Shown here piece after piece: positions 1 through 6,132 of a DNA stretch of 6,967 bases; position 1 is the first letter of the stretch; the number at the start of each line of letters is the position of its first letter. The translations under genes and the position numbers were made by a program. The notes beneath the pieces are model-generated. The model searched no databases. It was not told the origin of the DNA and saw nothing but the letters and a program-made list of their open reading frames with translations. Source of the DNA: Lachnospiraceae bacterium (GTDB taxonomy: Bacteria; Bacillota; Clostridia; Lachnospirales; Lachnospiraceae); NCBI GenBank assembly GCA_024691145.1, contig JAILNW010000313.1, forward strand, positions 1 to 6,967, in the 5' to 3' direction.

Positions 1-254
1 CAGATGGTATGTGCATCAGAAACTTTTGTATGTTAGATGACATAGCATATGTTATAAATAATGATGCTATTTATAAAATAGATATTAAGAATAATAAGAA
101 AGAAAAATTCGCCGATTTGGAAGATAAATATAATGCTGGATATGGTGAAATACAAATGTTTTCTGAGAAAGTTGGATATTGTAAAGGTTGTTATTATACA
201 GAATCAGAAGGTTATGTGGATGAAAATGAACTGAATGTCTGGTTTGAACAATAA
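1..254 (+). CDS. C-terminal end of an unrecognised protein (partial)
   Basis: The reading frame is open from the left edge and ends at TAA 252-254, so only about the last 83 residues are visible. An ATG at 9-11 lies in frame, but the frame continues upstream of it and no ribosome binding site can be seen, so I treat the gene as cut by the window. The visible part has a short repeat-like stretch (residues reading YVINNDAIYKIDIKNNKKEK) of the kind seen in beta-propeller or DUF5050-like extracytoplasmic proteins. That resemblance is weak and I assign no function. There are four cysteines, no membrane segment and an acidic C-terminus. It points the same way as the downstream operon but is separated from it by 246 bases with their own promoter, so it is probably a separate transcription unit. 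Confidence 0.6.
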   Translation, partial: DGMCIRNFCMLDDIAYVINNDAIYKIDIKNNKKEKFADLEDKYNAGYGEIQMFSEKVGYCKGCYYTESEGYVDENELNVWFEQ

Positions 255-265
255 GATATAAAAAA

Positions 266-362
266 TGTAAAAATGCTTCACGAGGATCGCACTGCGGTGG
301 ATAGGAAGATGTCGCCTTTAGCGACCCGCCGCAGGCAAAACTCGTTCTTATGCATATTTATA
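266..362 (+). repeat. Long imperfect palindrome / structured RNA element
   Basis: This 97-base segment folds back on itself almost end to end. P1 is 266-276 with 352-362 (10 of 11 positions pair, including G267-T361 as G-U, with an A-A mismatch at 272/356). P2 is 280-284 with 341-345. P3 is 292-300 with 326-334 (nine pairs, one a T298-G328 wobble). P4 is 311-315 with 321-325 around a CTTTA loop. A 10-base bulge (301-310) lies between P3 and P4, and an internal loop (285-291 / 335-340) between P2 and P3. Both non-Watson-Crick pairs are G-U when read rightward and would be A-C mismatches on the other strand, which favours a rightward RNA. The core is much richer in GC than its surroundings. It could be a dispersed palindromic repeat, a structured RNA, or a 3' end structure for the upstream gene. 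No T-run directly follows, so a classical terminator is not clear. Confidence 0.6.
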
Positions 363-377
363 AATGTTTTTGCATAA
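348..377. repeat. Short inverted repeat beside the palindrome
   Basis: TTATGCA at 348-354 and TGCATAA at 371-377 are perfect 7-base inverted copies separated by 16 AT-rich bases. The left arm overlaps the descending side of the larger palindrome at 266-362, so the two structures would compete. The repeat lies just upstream of the operon promoter and could be a protein binding site or the ragged end of the larger element. Nothing in the sequence decides between these. Confidence 0.35.
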
Positions 378-392
378 ATATTAAAACACCTA

Positions 393-421
393 TTGACTAT
401 TATAAAAAAACATGTTATATT
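393..421 (+). promoter_or_regulatory. Operon promoter, extended -10 type
   Basis: The -35 box is TTGACT (393-398) and the -10 box is TATATT (416-421), with the ideal 17-base spacer. A TG at 413-414, one base before the -10 box, makes it an extended -10 element. Transcription should start near 426-430, giving a leader of about 70 bases before the first ATG at 501. It is the only good promoter in the gap and points at the pan operon. Confidence 0.7.
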
Positions 422-426
422 TTAGT

Positions 427-458
427 CGGATGGTATTCTAGGATTAGAAACTGTACCG
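427..458 (+). ncRNA. Candidate pan-motif RNA hairpin in the operon leader
   Basis: The stem pairs 427-429 with 456-458, 430-434 with 450-454 and 436-440 with 445-449, around a GGAT loop (441-444). That is 13 pairs, two of them G-U wobbles (T431-G453, G432-T452), and exactly two unpaired bases: A435 on the 5' side and A455 on the 3' side. From memory, the published pan RNA motif is a single hairpin with two conserved bulged adenosines, located in 5' leaders of pantothenate synthesis genes. Both the shape and the place fit. I do not remember the motif's conserved bases well enough to compare them, and many pan RNAs occur as tandem copies whereas I see only one here. The base of the stem lies very near the predicted transcription start. 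Confidence 0.55.
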
Positions 459-471
459 GAAAGATATACGA

Positions 472-495
472 TACCTCTTATTAATTTAGGAGGTG
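472..495 (+). promoter_or_regulatory. Hairpin that would sequester the first ribosome binding site
   Basis: Bases 473-479 (ACCTCTT) pair with 488-494 (AGGAGGT), seven pairs including one G-U, closing an eight-base AT-rich loop (480-487). A further T472-G495 wobble can extend the stem. The paired strand 488-494 is the Shine-Dalgarno sequence of the gene starting at 501, with GGAGG seven bases from its ATG. The hairpin would therefore limit initiation on the first gene. The 5' side (470-475) can also pair with 432-437, which lies inside the upstream bulged hairpin, so the two leader structures may be linked. Confidence 0.5.
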
Positions 496-500
496 GTAGC

Positions 501-1343
501 ATGAAGATAGGTTTTATAGGTGCCGGCAAAGTCGGATGTACTTTAGGAAGACATTTCGTAATGCATGGACACAGCGTTATAGGGTATTATGATATTGATA
601 AAGAAGCTGTAGAGGAAGCAGCAAAGCTTACAAGAACAACAGTGACCAGAGATTTAGAGAGTATCGTAAGTGCAAGTGATATTTTATTTATCACAGTTAA
701 TGATTCAATGATTGAAAGTGTTTGGAATCAGATAAGAGGATATAATCTTACAGATATGATTATATGCCATTGCAGTGGTTCACTTTCATCAGACATCTTT
801 TCGGACATAGCTATGACAGGAGCGTGTGGCTATTCAGTTCATCCATTGTTTGCATGCAGCAGCAAGGAAAATTCATACAAGGATATCTCCAAAGCAATAT
901 TTACCGTTGAAGGTAGTAAAAAAAGAATAAACGAAGTAGTAGATTTAATTGAAAGTACAGGCAACAAAGTACAGAAGCTTAATAAAGAGAAGAAGGCTTT
1001 GTATCATTGTGCAGCAGCAGTTGTTAGTAATCAGGTGCTTGGTATTATAAAGATGGGAACAGACATGCTGATTCAGTGCGGATTCAGTGAAGAGGATGCA
1101 ACTAATGCTCTTATGCCACTTATTACAGGTAATATTAATAACCTTGAAAAACAGGGACTGTACGGCGCATTAACTGGACCAGTTGAGCGTAATGATATAA
1201 TTACCATAAAGAAACACCTTGATGCTATTACAGAGGAAGATGCTATTATTTATAAGAATGTATCAAAGAAACTTGTAGATATTGCAAAGGTAAAGAATAA
1301 AGACAGGGATTATACGGATATGTTGGAGTTACTTAGCAAATAG
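501..1343 (+). CDS. panG: PanG-like ketopantoate reductase (Rossmann + DUF2520)
   Basis: The 280-residue protein begins with a Rossmann dinucleotide-binding fold (GAGKVG at 7-12), followed by an NDSMI segment at 67-71 and HCSG at 90-93. The C-terminal half has DUF2520 marks: SVHPL at 112-116, an ALYHCAAAVVSN helix near 166-177 and ALTGPVERND at 223-232. Proteins of this type were shown in Francisella, with an Enterococcus homologue, to be an alternative ketopantoate reductase named PanG, which reduces ketopantoate to pantoate with NAD(P)H. Neither a PanE-type nor an IlvC-type gene is in the window, and this gene is first in the cluster, 24 bases before panB, which fits that missing step. The start is ATG with AGGAGGTGG (488-496) ahead of it. 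The fold is certain enough; the substrate rests on the neighbours and the family precedent. Another oxidoreductase role remains possible. Confidence 0.8.
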   Translation: MKIGFIGAGKVGCTLGRHFVMHGHSVIGYYDIDKEAVEEAAKLTRTTVTRDLESIVSASDILFITVNDSMIESVWNQIRGYNLTDMIICHCSGSLSSDIFSDIAMTGACGYSVHPLFACSSKENSYKDISKAIFTVEGSKKRINEVVDLIESTGNKVQKLNKEKKALYHCAAAVVSNQVLGIIKMGTDMLIQCGFSEEDATNALMPLITGNINNLEKQGLYGALTGPVERNDIITIKKHLDAITEEDAIIYKNVSKKLVDIAKVKNKDRDYTDMLELLSK

Positions 1344-1367
1344 TTATATGAAAGGAAAGTGATTTAT

Positions 1368-2219
1368 ATGTCAGAGAGAAAGAAAACTACTATATCAACA
1401 TTAATGGAAATGAAAAAGAACAATGATAAGATAACAATGCTTACAGCATATGATTATTCAACAGCCAAACTTATGGACGAGGCTGGTATAGATACAATAC
1501 TTATAGGTGATTCACTTGGAATGGTTATGTTAGGATATGAAGATACATTATCAGTAACTATGGAAGATATGATTCATCATACAAAGGCAGTTGCAAGAGG
1601 GGCAAAACATGCATTTATAGTAGGAGATATGCCATTTATGTCATATCAGGCAAGTATTTATGATGCAGTAATTAATGCAGGACGTCTTATTAAAGAAGGA
1701 CGTGCAAATGCAGTTAAACTTGAAGGTGGAGCAAGTGTTTGCCCACAGATTAAGGCTATTGTAGAGGCTCAGATTCCTGTTGTTGCACATATCGGACTTA
1801 CTCCACAGTCTGTTAATGCATTTGGAGGATTTAAGGTTCAGGGTAAGAGTGAGAATGCAGCACGCCAGCTTATAAAGGATGCACTTTTGGTTCAGGAAGC
1901 AGGAGCATGTGCAGTAGTTCTTGAGGGAATACCTGCAGACCTTGCAGCAATTATTACTGAAAAGCTTACAATTCCTACTATAGGTATTGGAGCAGGTGCA
2001 AATTGTGACGGACAGGTTCTTGTATATCAGGATATGCTTGCTATGTATGGAGATATGCATCCTAAGTTTGTAAAGGTATTTGCTGAGGTTGGTACATTAA
2101 TGAAAGAAGGATTCTCAGCATATATTAAAGAATGTAAAGAAGGAGCATTTCCTGCTAAAGAACATACATTTAAAATAGATGCAGAGATAATTGAAAAATT
2201 AAAAGGCGAAGAGTTTTAG
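1368..2219 (+). CDS. panB: 3-methyl-2-oxobutanoate hydroxymethyltransferase (PanB)
   Basis: PanB transfers a one-carbon unit from 5,10-methylenetetrahydrofolate to alpha-ketoisovalerate to make ketopantoate, the first committed step of pantothenate synthesis in the cytoplasm. The 283-residue protein is full length for this (beta/alpha)8-barrel family. Metal and substrate residues are in place: Asp48 in IGDSLGM, Asp87 in VGDMPFMSY, Lys117 and Glu119 in VKLEGG, and the catalytic Glu186 in VLEGIPADLA, matching Asp45, Asp84, Lys112, Glu114 and Glu181 of E. coli. HIGLTPQ (141-147) and the GIGAG segment are also present. I chose ATG 1368, eight bases after AAAGGAAAG (1351-1359). An in-frame GTG at 1359 would start inside that ribosome binding site and add only three residues. 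The gap to panC is 22 bases. Confidence 0.97.
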   Translation: MSERKKTTISTLMEMKKNNDKITMLTAYDYSTAKLMDEAGIDTILIGDSLGMVMLGYEDTLSVTMEDMIHHTKAVARGAKHAFIVGDMPFMSYQASIYDAVINAGRLIKEGRANAVKLEGGASVCPQIKAIVEAQIPVVAHIGLTPQSVNAFGGFKVQGKSENAARQLIKDALLVQEAGACAVVLEGIPADLAAIITEKLTIPTIGIGAGANCDGQVLVYQDMLAMYGDMHPKFVKVFAEVGTLMKEGFSAYIKECKEGAFPAKEHTFKIDAEIIEKLKGEEF

Positions 2220-2241
2220 AGGAAAGTCAGGGTGCATATAG

Positions 2242-3087
2242 ATGAAAGTAGTAAAAACAGTTAAAGAAGTAAGAGATTATGTTAATTCATGGAAAAAGGA
2301 AGGACTCACTGTAGGCTTAGTGCCTACAATGGGTTACCTTCATGAAGGTCATGGAAGTCTTATAACTAAAGCAAAGGAAGGCAATGACAGGGTTGTTGTA
2401 AGTATATTTGTTAATCCGATGCAGTTTGGACCAACAGAGGATCTTGAAAGTTATCCGAGAGACCTTGCAAAAGACAGCAAGTATTGTGAGGAATTAGGCG
2501 CAGACCTTATATTTAATCCAGAGCCAAGCGAAATGTATGCTGACGGTTTCTGCTCTTATGTAAATATGGATGTGCTTACAGAGGAGTTATGTGGACTTAG
2601 CAGACCAGTACATTTTAAAGGGGTATGTACAGTTGTTAATAAACTTTTTAATATAGTTAAGCCGGACAGAGCATACTTTGGAGAGAAGGATGCCCAGCAG
2701 CTTGCCATTATCAAGAGAATGGTTATTGACCTTAACATGGATCTTGAGATTATAGGATGTCCTATAGTAAGAGAAGAAGACGGTCTTGCAAAGAGCTCTC
2801 GTAACACATATCTTAGTGCAGAGGAGAGAAAAGCAGCACTTATTCTCAGCAAGTCCATAATGGCTGGAAAGAAAATGGCTGAGGATGGGGAAAGAGATGC
2901 AACAAAGATTGTAGCAGAAATGAAAAAACTGATAGAATCAGAGCCTCTTGCAAAGATTGATTATGTTAAGATTGTAGATTCACTTACTATGCAGCAGGTT
3001 GCAAAGATTGAGAAACCAATACTTTGTGCAATAGCTGTTTATATTGGAAAAACAAGACTTATTGACAATTTCTCATTTTCGTTATAA
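2242..3087 (+). CDS. panC: Pantothenate synthetase (pantoate-beta-alanine ligase, PanC)
   Basis: PanC joins pantoate and beta-alanine with ATP, through a pantoyl-adenylate, to give pantothenate. The 281-residue length is normal. The nucleotidyltransferase signature is at 28-37 (PTMGYLHEGH) with His34 and His37. Gln61 in NPMQFGP binds pantoate, FGEKDAQQ is at 146-153, and the KMSKS-like loop is KSSRN at 184-188 inside DGLAKSSRNTYLS. Two positions differ from the common form: Gly38 where HEGH is usually followed by Leu or a similar residue, and Lys184 where Met is common (LAMSSRN). Both lie beside rather than in the catalytic residues, so activity is expected. The ATG at 2242 follows AGGGTG (2230-2234) by about seven bases, and a second GAGGAAAG lies further upstream across the panB stop. 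The C-terminal RLIDN motif overlaps a possible promoter for panD. Confidence 0.97.
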   Translation: MKVVKTVKEVRDYVNSWKKEGLTVGLVPTMGYLHEGHGSLITKAKEGNDRVVVSIFVNPMQFGPTEDLESYPRDLAKDSKYCEELGADLIFNPEPSEMYADGFCSYVNMDVLTEELCGLSRPVHFKGVCTVVNKLFNIVKPDRAYFGEKDAQQLAIIKRMVIDLNMDLEIIGCPIVREEDGLAKSSRNTYLSAEERKAALILSKSIMAGKKMAEDGERDATKIVAEMKKLIESEPLAKIDYVKIVDSLTMQQVAKIEKPILCAIAVYIGKTRLIDNFSFSL

Positions 3088-3090
3088 GAT
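3062..3090 (+). promoter_or_regulatory. Possible internal promoter ahead of panD
   Basis: A perfect -35 hexamer TTGACA (3062-3067) is followed after 17 bases by TAAGAT (3085-3090), four of six matches to the -10 consensus. Transcription would begin near 3097 and read into panD, coaBC and the nad genes. The caution is that TTGACA here also encodes part of the conserved RLIDN end of PanC, so it may be coincidence. Confidence 0.3.
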
Positions 3091-3108
3091 TTTTAATAGC
3101 AGAGTTTA

Positions 3109-3150
3109 CTATTCATATTTAGAATAGAGTGAATAATCAAAGGATGATTA
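3109..3150 (+). promoter_or_regulatory. Two tandem small hairpins before panD
   Basis: The panC-panD gap is 80 bases, the widest inside the operon, and holds two perfect six-base inverted repeats in a row. CTATTC (3109-3114) pairs with GAATAG (3122-3127) over seven bases. TAATCA (3134-3139) pairs with TGATTA (3145-3150) over five bases, ending two bases before the panD ribosome binding site. Both are AT-rich and weak alone. Neither is followed by a T-run, so they are not terminators. They may affect mRNA processing or panD translation, or be chance. Confidence 0.3.
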
Positions 3151-3167
3151 AAAAGGGGGTAAGAATA

Positions 3168-3569
3168 ATGATGATTACACTTCTTAATGGCAAGATTCAC
3201 AGAGCTACTGTAACACAGGCTGAGCTTGATTATGTTGGAAGCATAACTGTGGATATTGCACTTCTTGAAGCAGCTGGTATCAGAGAGTATGAGAAGGTTC
3301 ATATTGTAGACATTGAGAACGGTAACAGATTTGAGACATATACTATAGCAGGAGAGAGAGGTTCTGGTATGATATGTCTTAACGGGGCTGCTGCAAGATG
3401 TGTGCATGTAAAGGATAAGATTATAATTATGGCATATGCAGCTATGACAACTGAAGAAGCAGATTCTCATAAGCCAAAGGTTGTATTTGTTGACGAGAAT
3501 AATGCCATTGTTAAAACCATGAATTATGAAAAGCATGGTGTAATTGGAGAAGATATTATTAATTCGTAA
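3168..3569 (+). CDS. panD: Aspartate 1-decarboxylase proenzyme (PanD)
   Basis: PanD decarboxylates L-aspartate to beta-alanine, the second substrate of PanC. It is made as an inactive proenzyme that cleaves itself at Gly-Ser to create a pyruvoyl group on the new serine end. From ATG 3168 the protein is 133 residues. The cleavage site falls at Gly24-Ser25 in DYVGSI, with Lys9, Arg54, Thr57 and Tyr58 present, exactly the E. coli numbering. This settles the start, together with AAGGGGG (3153-3159) eight bases upstream. An in-frame GTG at 3129 would add 13 residues and would place the ribosome binding site inside the gene, so I reject it. The GERGSG and LNGAAARC segments near 63-79 are also typical. 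It shares aspartate with NadB, encoded two genes downstream. Confidence 0.97.
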   Translation: MMITLLNGKIHRATVTQAELDYVGSITVDIALLEAAGIREYEKVHIVDIENGNRFETYTIAGERGSGMICLNGAAARCVHVKDKIIIMAYAAMTTEEADSHKPKVVFVDENNAIVKTMNYEKHGVIGEDIINS

Positions 3570-3599
3570 GTATTATTATATATAAGGCAGGTGGAGATT

Positions 3600-4811
3600 A
3601 TGTTAAGTGGAAAGACTGTTATACTTGGGGTTACAGGAAGCATCGCTGCATACAAGATAGCTAATCTTGCAAGTATGTTAGTTAAGATGCATTGTGACGT
3701 TCATGTACTTATGACAAAGAATGCTACTAATTTTATAAATCCTATTACATTTGAAACTCTGACTAATAACAGATGTATTGTAGAAACATTTGACAGAAAT
3801 TTCGAGTTTCACGTAGGGCATGTCTCCCTTGCTAAGAAAGCAGATGCCATGTTAATTGCACCTGCATCTGCCAATGTTATTGGAAAACTTGCTAATGGCA
3901 TTGCGGATGATATGTTAACTACAACGGCACTGGCATTTAACAGACCAATAATGGTGGCACCTGCCATGAATACCCGTATGTATGAGAACAGAATTGTTCA
4001 GGACAATATTGAAAAGTTAAAGCACTATGATTTTGAGATAATAGAGCCGATAGCAGGACACCTTGCCTGCGGAGATGACGGAAAGGGCAAGATGGTTTCC
4101 GAGGAAGTGCTTTTAGGGTATATTTTAAAGAATATAGCTAAAGAAAAGGATCTTTTAGGAAAGAGATTATTAGTTACAGCAGGAGCAACTTGCGAGGCTA
4201 TTGACCCTGTAAGATTTATAACTAATCATTCCACAGGAAAGATGGGTTTTGCAATTGCAAAGATGGCTATGCTTAGAGGTGCCAAAGTTACTGTTGTTGC
4301 TGCCAATACTACAGCTAAAGAACCTGATTTTGTTGATATAATAAGAGTAAAGTCAGCTAAAGAGATGTTTGAAGAGGTTAAAAAGCAGTATGATAATTGT
4401 GATATTGTAATAAAGTCAGCGGCGGTTGCTGATTACAGACCTATAAATGTTAGTGATGAAAAGATAAAGAAAAAAGATGGAGATATGAGTATTCAGCTTG
4501 AAAGAACAGATGATATACTTTCATATCTCGGTAATAATAAGGAAAATCAGTTTTTGTGTGGTTTTTCTATGGAAACTTCTTCATTAATAGAGAATTCCAA
4601 GGCTAAGCTTAGTAAAAAGAACCTGGATATGATTGTTGCCAACAATCTAAAGGTCTCCGGGGCTGGTTTCGGAACGGATACTAATGTGGTTACTATTATA
4701 ACCAAGGATAGTACTATGGAACTTGATATTATGACTAAGGAAGAAGTTGCGGATGTTATACTTGATGAGATACTTAAGTATACTTCGCCATGTTTGGAAA
4801 TGAGGGATTAA
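3600..4811 (+). CDS. coaBC: Bifunctional phosphopantothenoylcysteine decarboxylase / phosphopantothenate-cysteine ligase (CoaBC, Dfp)
   Basis: This two-domain enzyme carries out two successive steps to CoA: it couples 4'-phosphopantothenate to cysteine with CTP (CoaB), then decarboxylates the product to 4'-phosphopantetheine using FMN (CoaC). The CoaC domain spans about 1-180, with the FMN-binding GVTGSIAAYK (10-19), catalytic His74 in HVGHVSL, PAMNTRM (121-127) with Asn124, and ACGDDGKGKM (156-165) with Cys157. The CoaB domain spans about 186-403, with IDPVRFITNHSTGKMG (201-216) including Asn209, SAAVADYRP (273-281) and Lys288 in KIKK. These are one residue below the E. coli positions throughout. 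The start is ATG 3600, with AGGTGG (3589-3594) in front. The in-frame GTG at 3591 sits in that site. The stop is one base from the nadB ATG, which suggests coupled translation. Pantothenate kinase, the step between PanC and CoaBC, is not in the window. Confidence 0.96.
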   Translation: MLSGKTVILGVTGSIAAYKIANLASMLVKMHCDVHVLMTKNATNFINPITFETLTNNRCIVETFDRNFEFHVGHVSLAKKADAMLIAPASANVIGKLANGIADDMLTTTALAFNRPIMVAPAMNTRMYENRIVQDNIEKLKHYDFEIIEPIAGHLACGDDGKGKMVSEEVLLGYILKNIAKEKDLLGKRLLVTAGATCEAIDPVRFITNHSTGKMGFAIAKMAMLRGAKVTVVAANTTAKEPDFVDIIRVKSAKEMFEEVKKQYDNCDIVIKSAAVADYRPINVSDEKIKKKDGDMSIQLERTDDILSYLGNNKENQFLCGFSMETSSLIENSKAKLSKKNLDMIVANNLKVSGAGFGTDTNVVTIITKDSTMELDIMTKEEVADVILDEILKYTSPCLEMRD

Positions 4812-4812
4812 G

Positions 4813-6120
4813 ATGGCTGATAAGAAAGCTGATATTATAATAGTTGGAACAGGAGCCTCAGGCTTATTCTGTGCATTAAATTTGCCTAAGGATAAAGATA
4901 TACTTATGATTTCTAAAGATGACCTTGACAGAAGTGATTCTTTTTTAGCACAGGGTGGTATCTGCATGTTAAAAAGTGATGACGATTATGAGTCATACTT
5001 TGAGGATACCATGAGAGCAGGACATTATGAGAATAATAAAGATTCCGTAAGAATAATGATAAAGTCTTCTCAGAAGGTTATTGAGGAGCTTATAAATATC
5101 GGTGTGGATTTTGAGAGAGAAGATGGCAAGCTTAAGTTTACAAGGGAAGCTGCACATTCAAAGCCACGTATATTATTTCATGAAGACCTTACAGGTAAGG
5201 AGATTACAAGTAAATTATTAGCTGAAGCCATGAAAAGAGATAATATAACTATTATTGCACATACTACTATGGTTGATATTATTGAAGAGAAAAATGTGTG
5301 TGAAGGTATAGTTATAAGGGATAATAAAGGTAATATAGAAAAATGGTATGCTAATTATGTTGTGCTTGCCTGTGGAGGAATTGGCGGTTTGTATGAACAT
5401 TCAACTAATTATTCACATCTTACAGGTGATGCGCTGGCAATTGCCTTAAAACATAATATAGCACTTAAGGATATAGATTATATACAGATTCATCCTACAA
5501 CTTTGTATTCTACTAAAAGAGGAAGAAGATTTCTTATATCTGAATCTGTAAGAGGTGAGGGTGCGATTCTTTACAATGCCAATATGGAGCGTTTTGTAGA
5601 TGAACTTTTGCCTAGAGACCTTCTTACTAAGGAAATAAAAAAGCAGATGAAGAAGGATAATACTAAGTTTGTATGGCTGTCTGTTAAGGAACTTGGAAGT
5701 GATAATATTAAAAAACGTTTTCCTAACATTTATAAAAAATGTCTTGAGGAGGGCTATGATATTACAAAAGAGTGTATACCAGTTACACCTGCACAGCATT
5801 ATTTCATGGGAGGAATTAAGGTTAATACTAACAGCAAGACTTCTATGAACAGATTATATGCATCTGGTGAAACAAGCTGCAATGGTGTTCATGGAGCCAA
5901 CAGACTTGCAAGTAATTCTCTTTTAGAGGCTATGGTATTTGCAAAGAGAGCTGCTAAGGAGATTATAGATACTTATGATGAATTAAAGGTTGTTGACAAG
6001 GATATTGACCTTGAATACTATAAAGATGCAGAAAGATTAGAAGAAGAGTACAGAGAACTTGTACTTGAGGAAATCGAAAAGGTTCACAAGAAGCGTGAAA
6101 ATAAGAAAAAGGCTATGTAG
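4813..6120 (+). CDS. nadB: L-aspartate oxidase (NadB), short form
   Basis: NadB is a cytoplasmic FAD enzyme that oxidises L-aspartate to iminoaspartate, which NadA turns into quinolinate. In anaerobes fumarate is the likely electron acceptor. An N-terminal FAD site GTGASG is at 12-17 and SFLAQGGI at 43-50. The active-site residues known from E. coli are all present: Glu112 in REAAHS, His227 in QIHPT, Arg268 in LLPRDLL, His329 in PAQHYFMGG and Arg364 in GANRLASNSLLEA. The order and the REAAHS/PAQHY forms fit NadB better than succinate dehydrogenase or fumarate reductase. At 435 residues it lacks about 100 residues of the C-terminal helical domain of the E. coli protein. It ends instead in a charged helix (about 395-435) rich in Glu and Lys. 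I believe short forms are common in Clostridia, so this is probably natural rather than a truncation. The ATG follows GAGGGA (4802-4807) and one base separates it from coaBC. Confidence 0.93.
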   Translation: MADKKADIIIVGTGASGLFCALNLPKDKDILMISKDDLDRSDSFLAQGGICMLKSDDDYESYFEDTMRAGHYENNKDSVRIMIKSSQKVIEELINIGVDFEREDGKLKFTREAAHSKPRILFHEDLTGKEITSKLLAEAMKRDNITIIAHTTMVDIIEEKNVCEGIVIRDNKGNIEKWYANYVVLACGGIGGLYEHSTNYSHLTGDALAIALKHNIALKDIDYIQIHPTTLYSTKRGRRFLISESVRGEGAILYNANMERFVDELLPRDLLTKEIKKQMKKDNTKFVWLSVKELGSDNIKKRFPNIYKKCLEEGYDITKECIPVTPAQHYFMGGIKVNTNSKTSMNRLYASGETSCNGVHGANRLASNSLLEAMVFAKRAAKEIIDTYDELKVVDKDIDLEYYKDAERLEEEYRELVLEEIEKVHKKRENKKKAM

Positions 6121-6132
6121 GAGGAGAATAAA

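Noticed and set aside
266..371. Intrinsic terminator for the upstream partial gene
   Set aside because: The hairpin is strong, but no T-run follows its base directly; the T-run at 367-371 comes after a four-base gap and an AT-rich lower stem. A terminator role is possible but not supported.
425..500. T-box or large riboswitch in the operon leader
   Set aside because: The leader is only about 70 bases, too short for a T-box or most known riboswitch classes.
1348..1362. Four-codon mini-frame (ATG to TGA) between panG and panB
   Set aside because: It overlaps the panB ribosome binding site and has none of its own; probably chance.
1641..2060. Open frame on the minus strand inside panB
   Set aside because: It lies fully antisense to a well-supported enzyme gene, has low-complexity Cys/Asn/Ser-rich composition typical of reversed AT-rich coding DNA, and shows no recognisable domain.
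3129..3167. GTG start for panD 13 codons upstream
   Set aside because: It would put the ribosome binding site at 3153-3159 inside the gene and shift the Gly24-Ser25 cleavage site away from the family position.
3093..3536. Open frame on the minus strand over panD, and similar ones at 2556-2858, 4647-4967, 5218-5400, 5446-5799 and 6400-6606
   Set aside because: All are antisense to genes whose catalytic residues are intact, and none shows a recognisable motif.
5993..6021. TTGACA-17-TACTAT promoter-like pair in the end of nadB, before nadC
   Set aside because: Only four of six -10 matches, no extended -10, wholly inside coding sequence, and nadC already has tight coupling to nadB.
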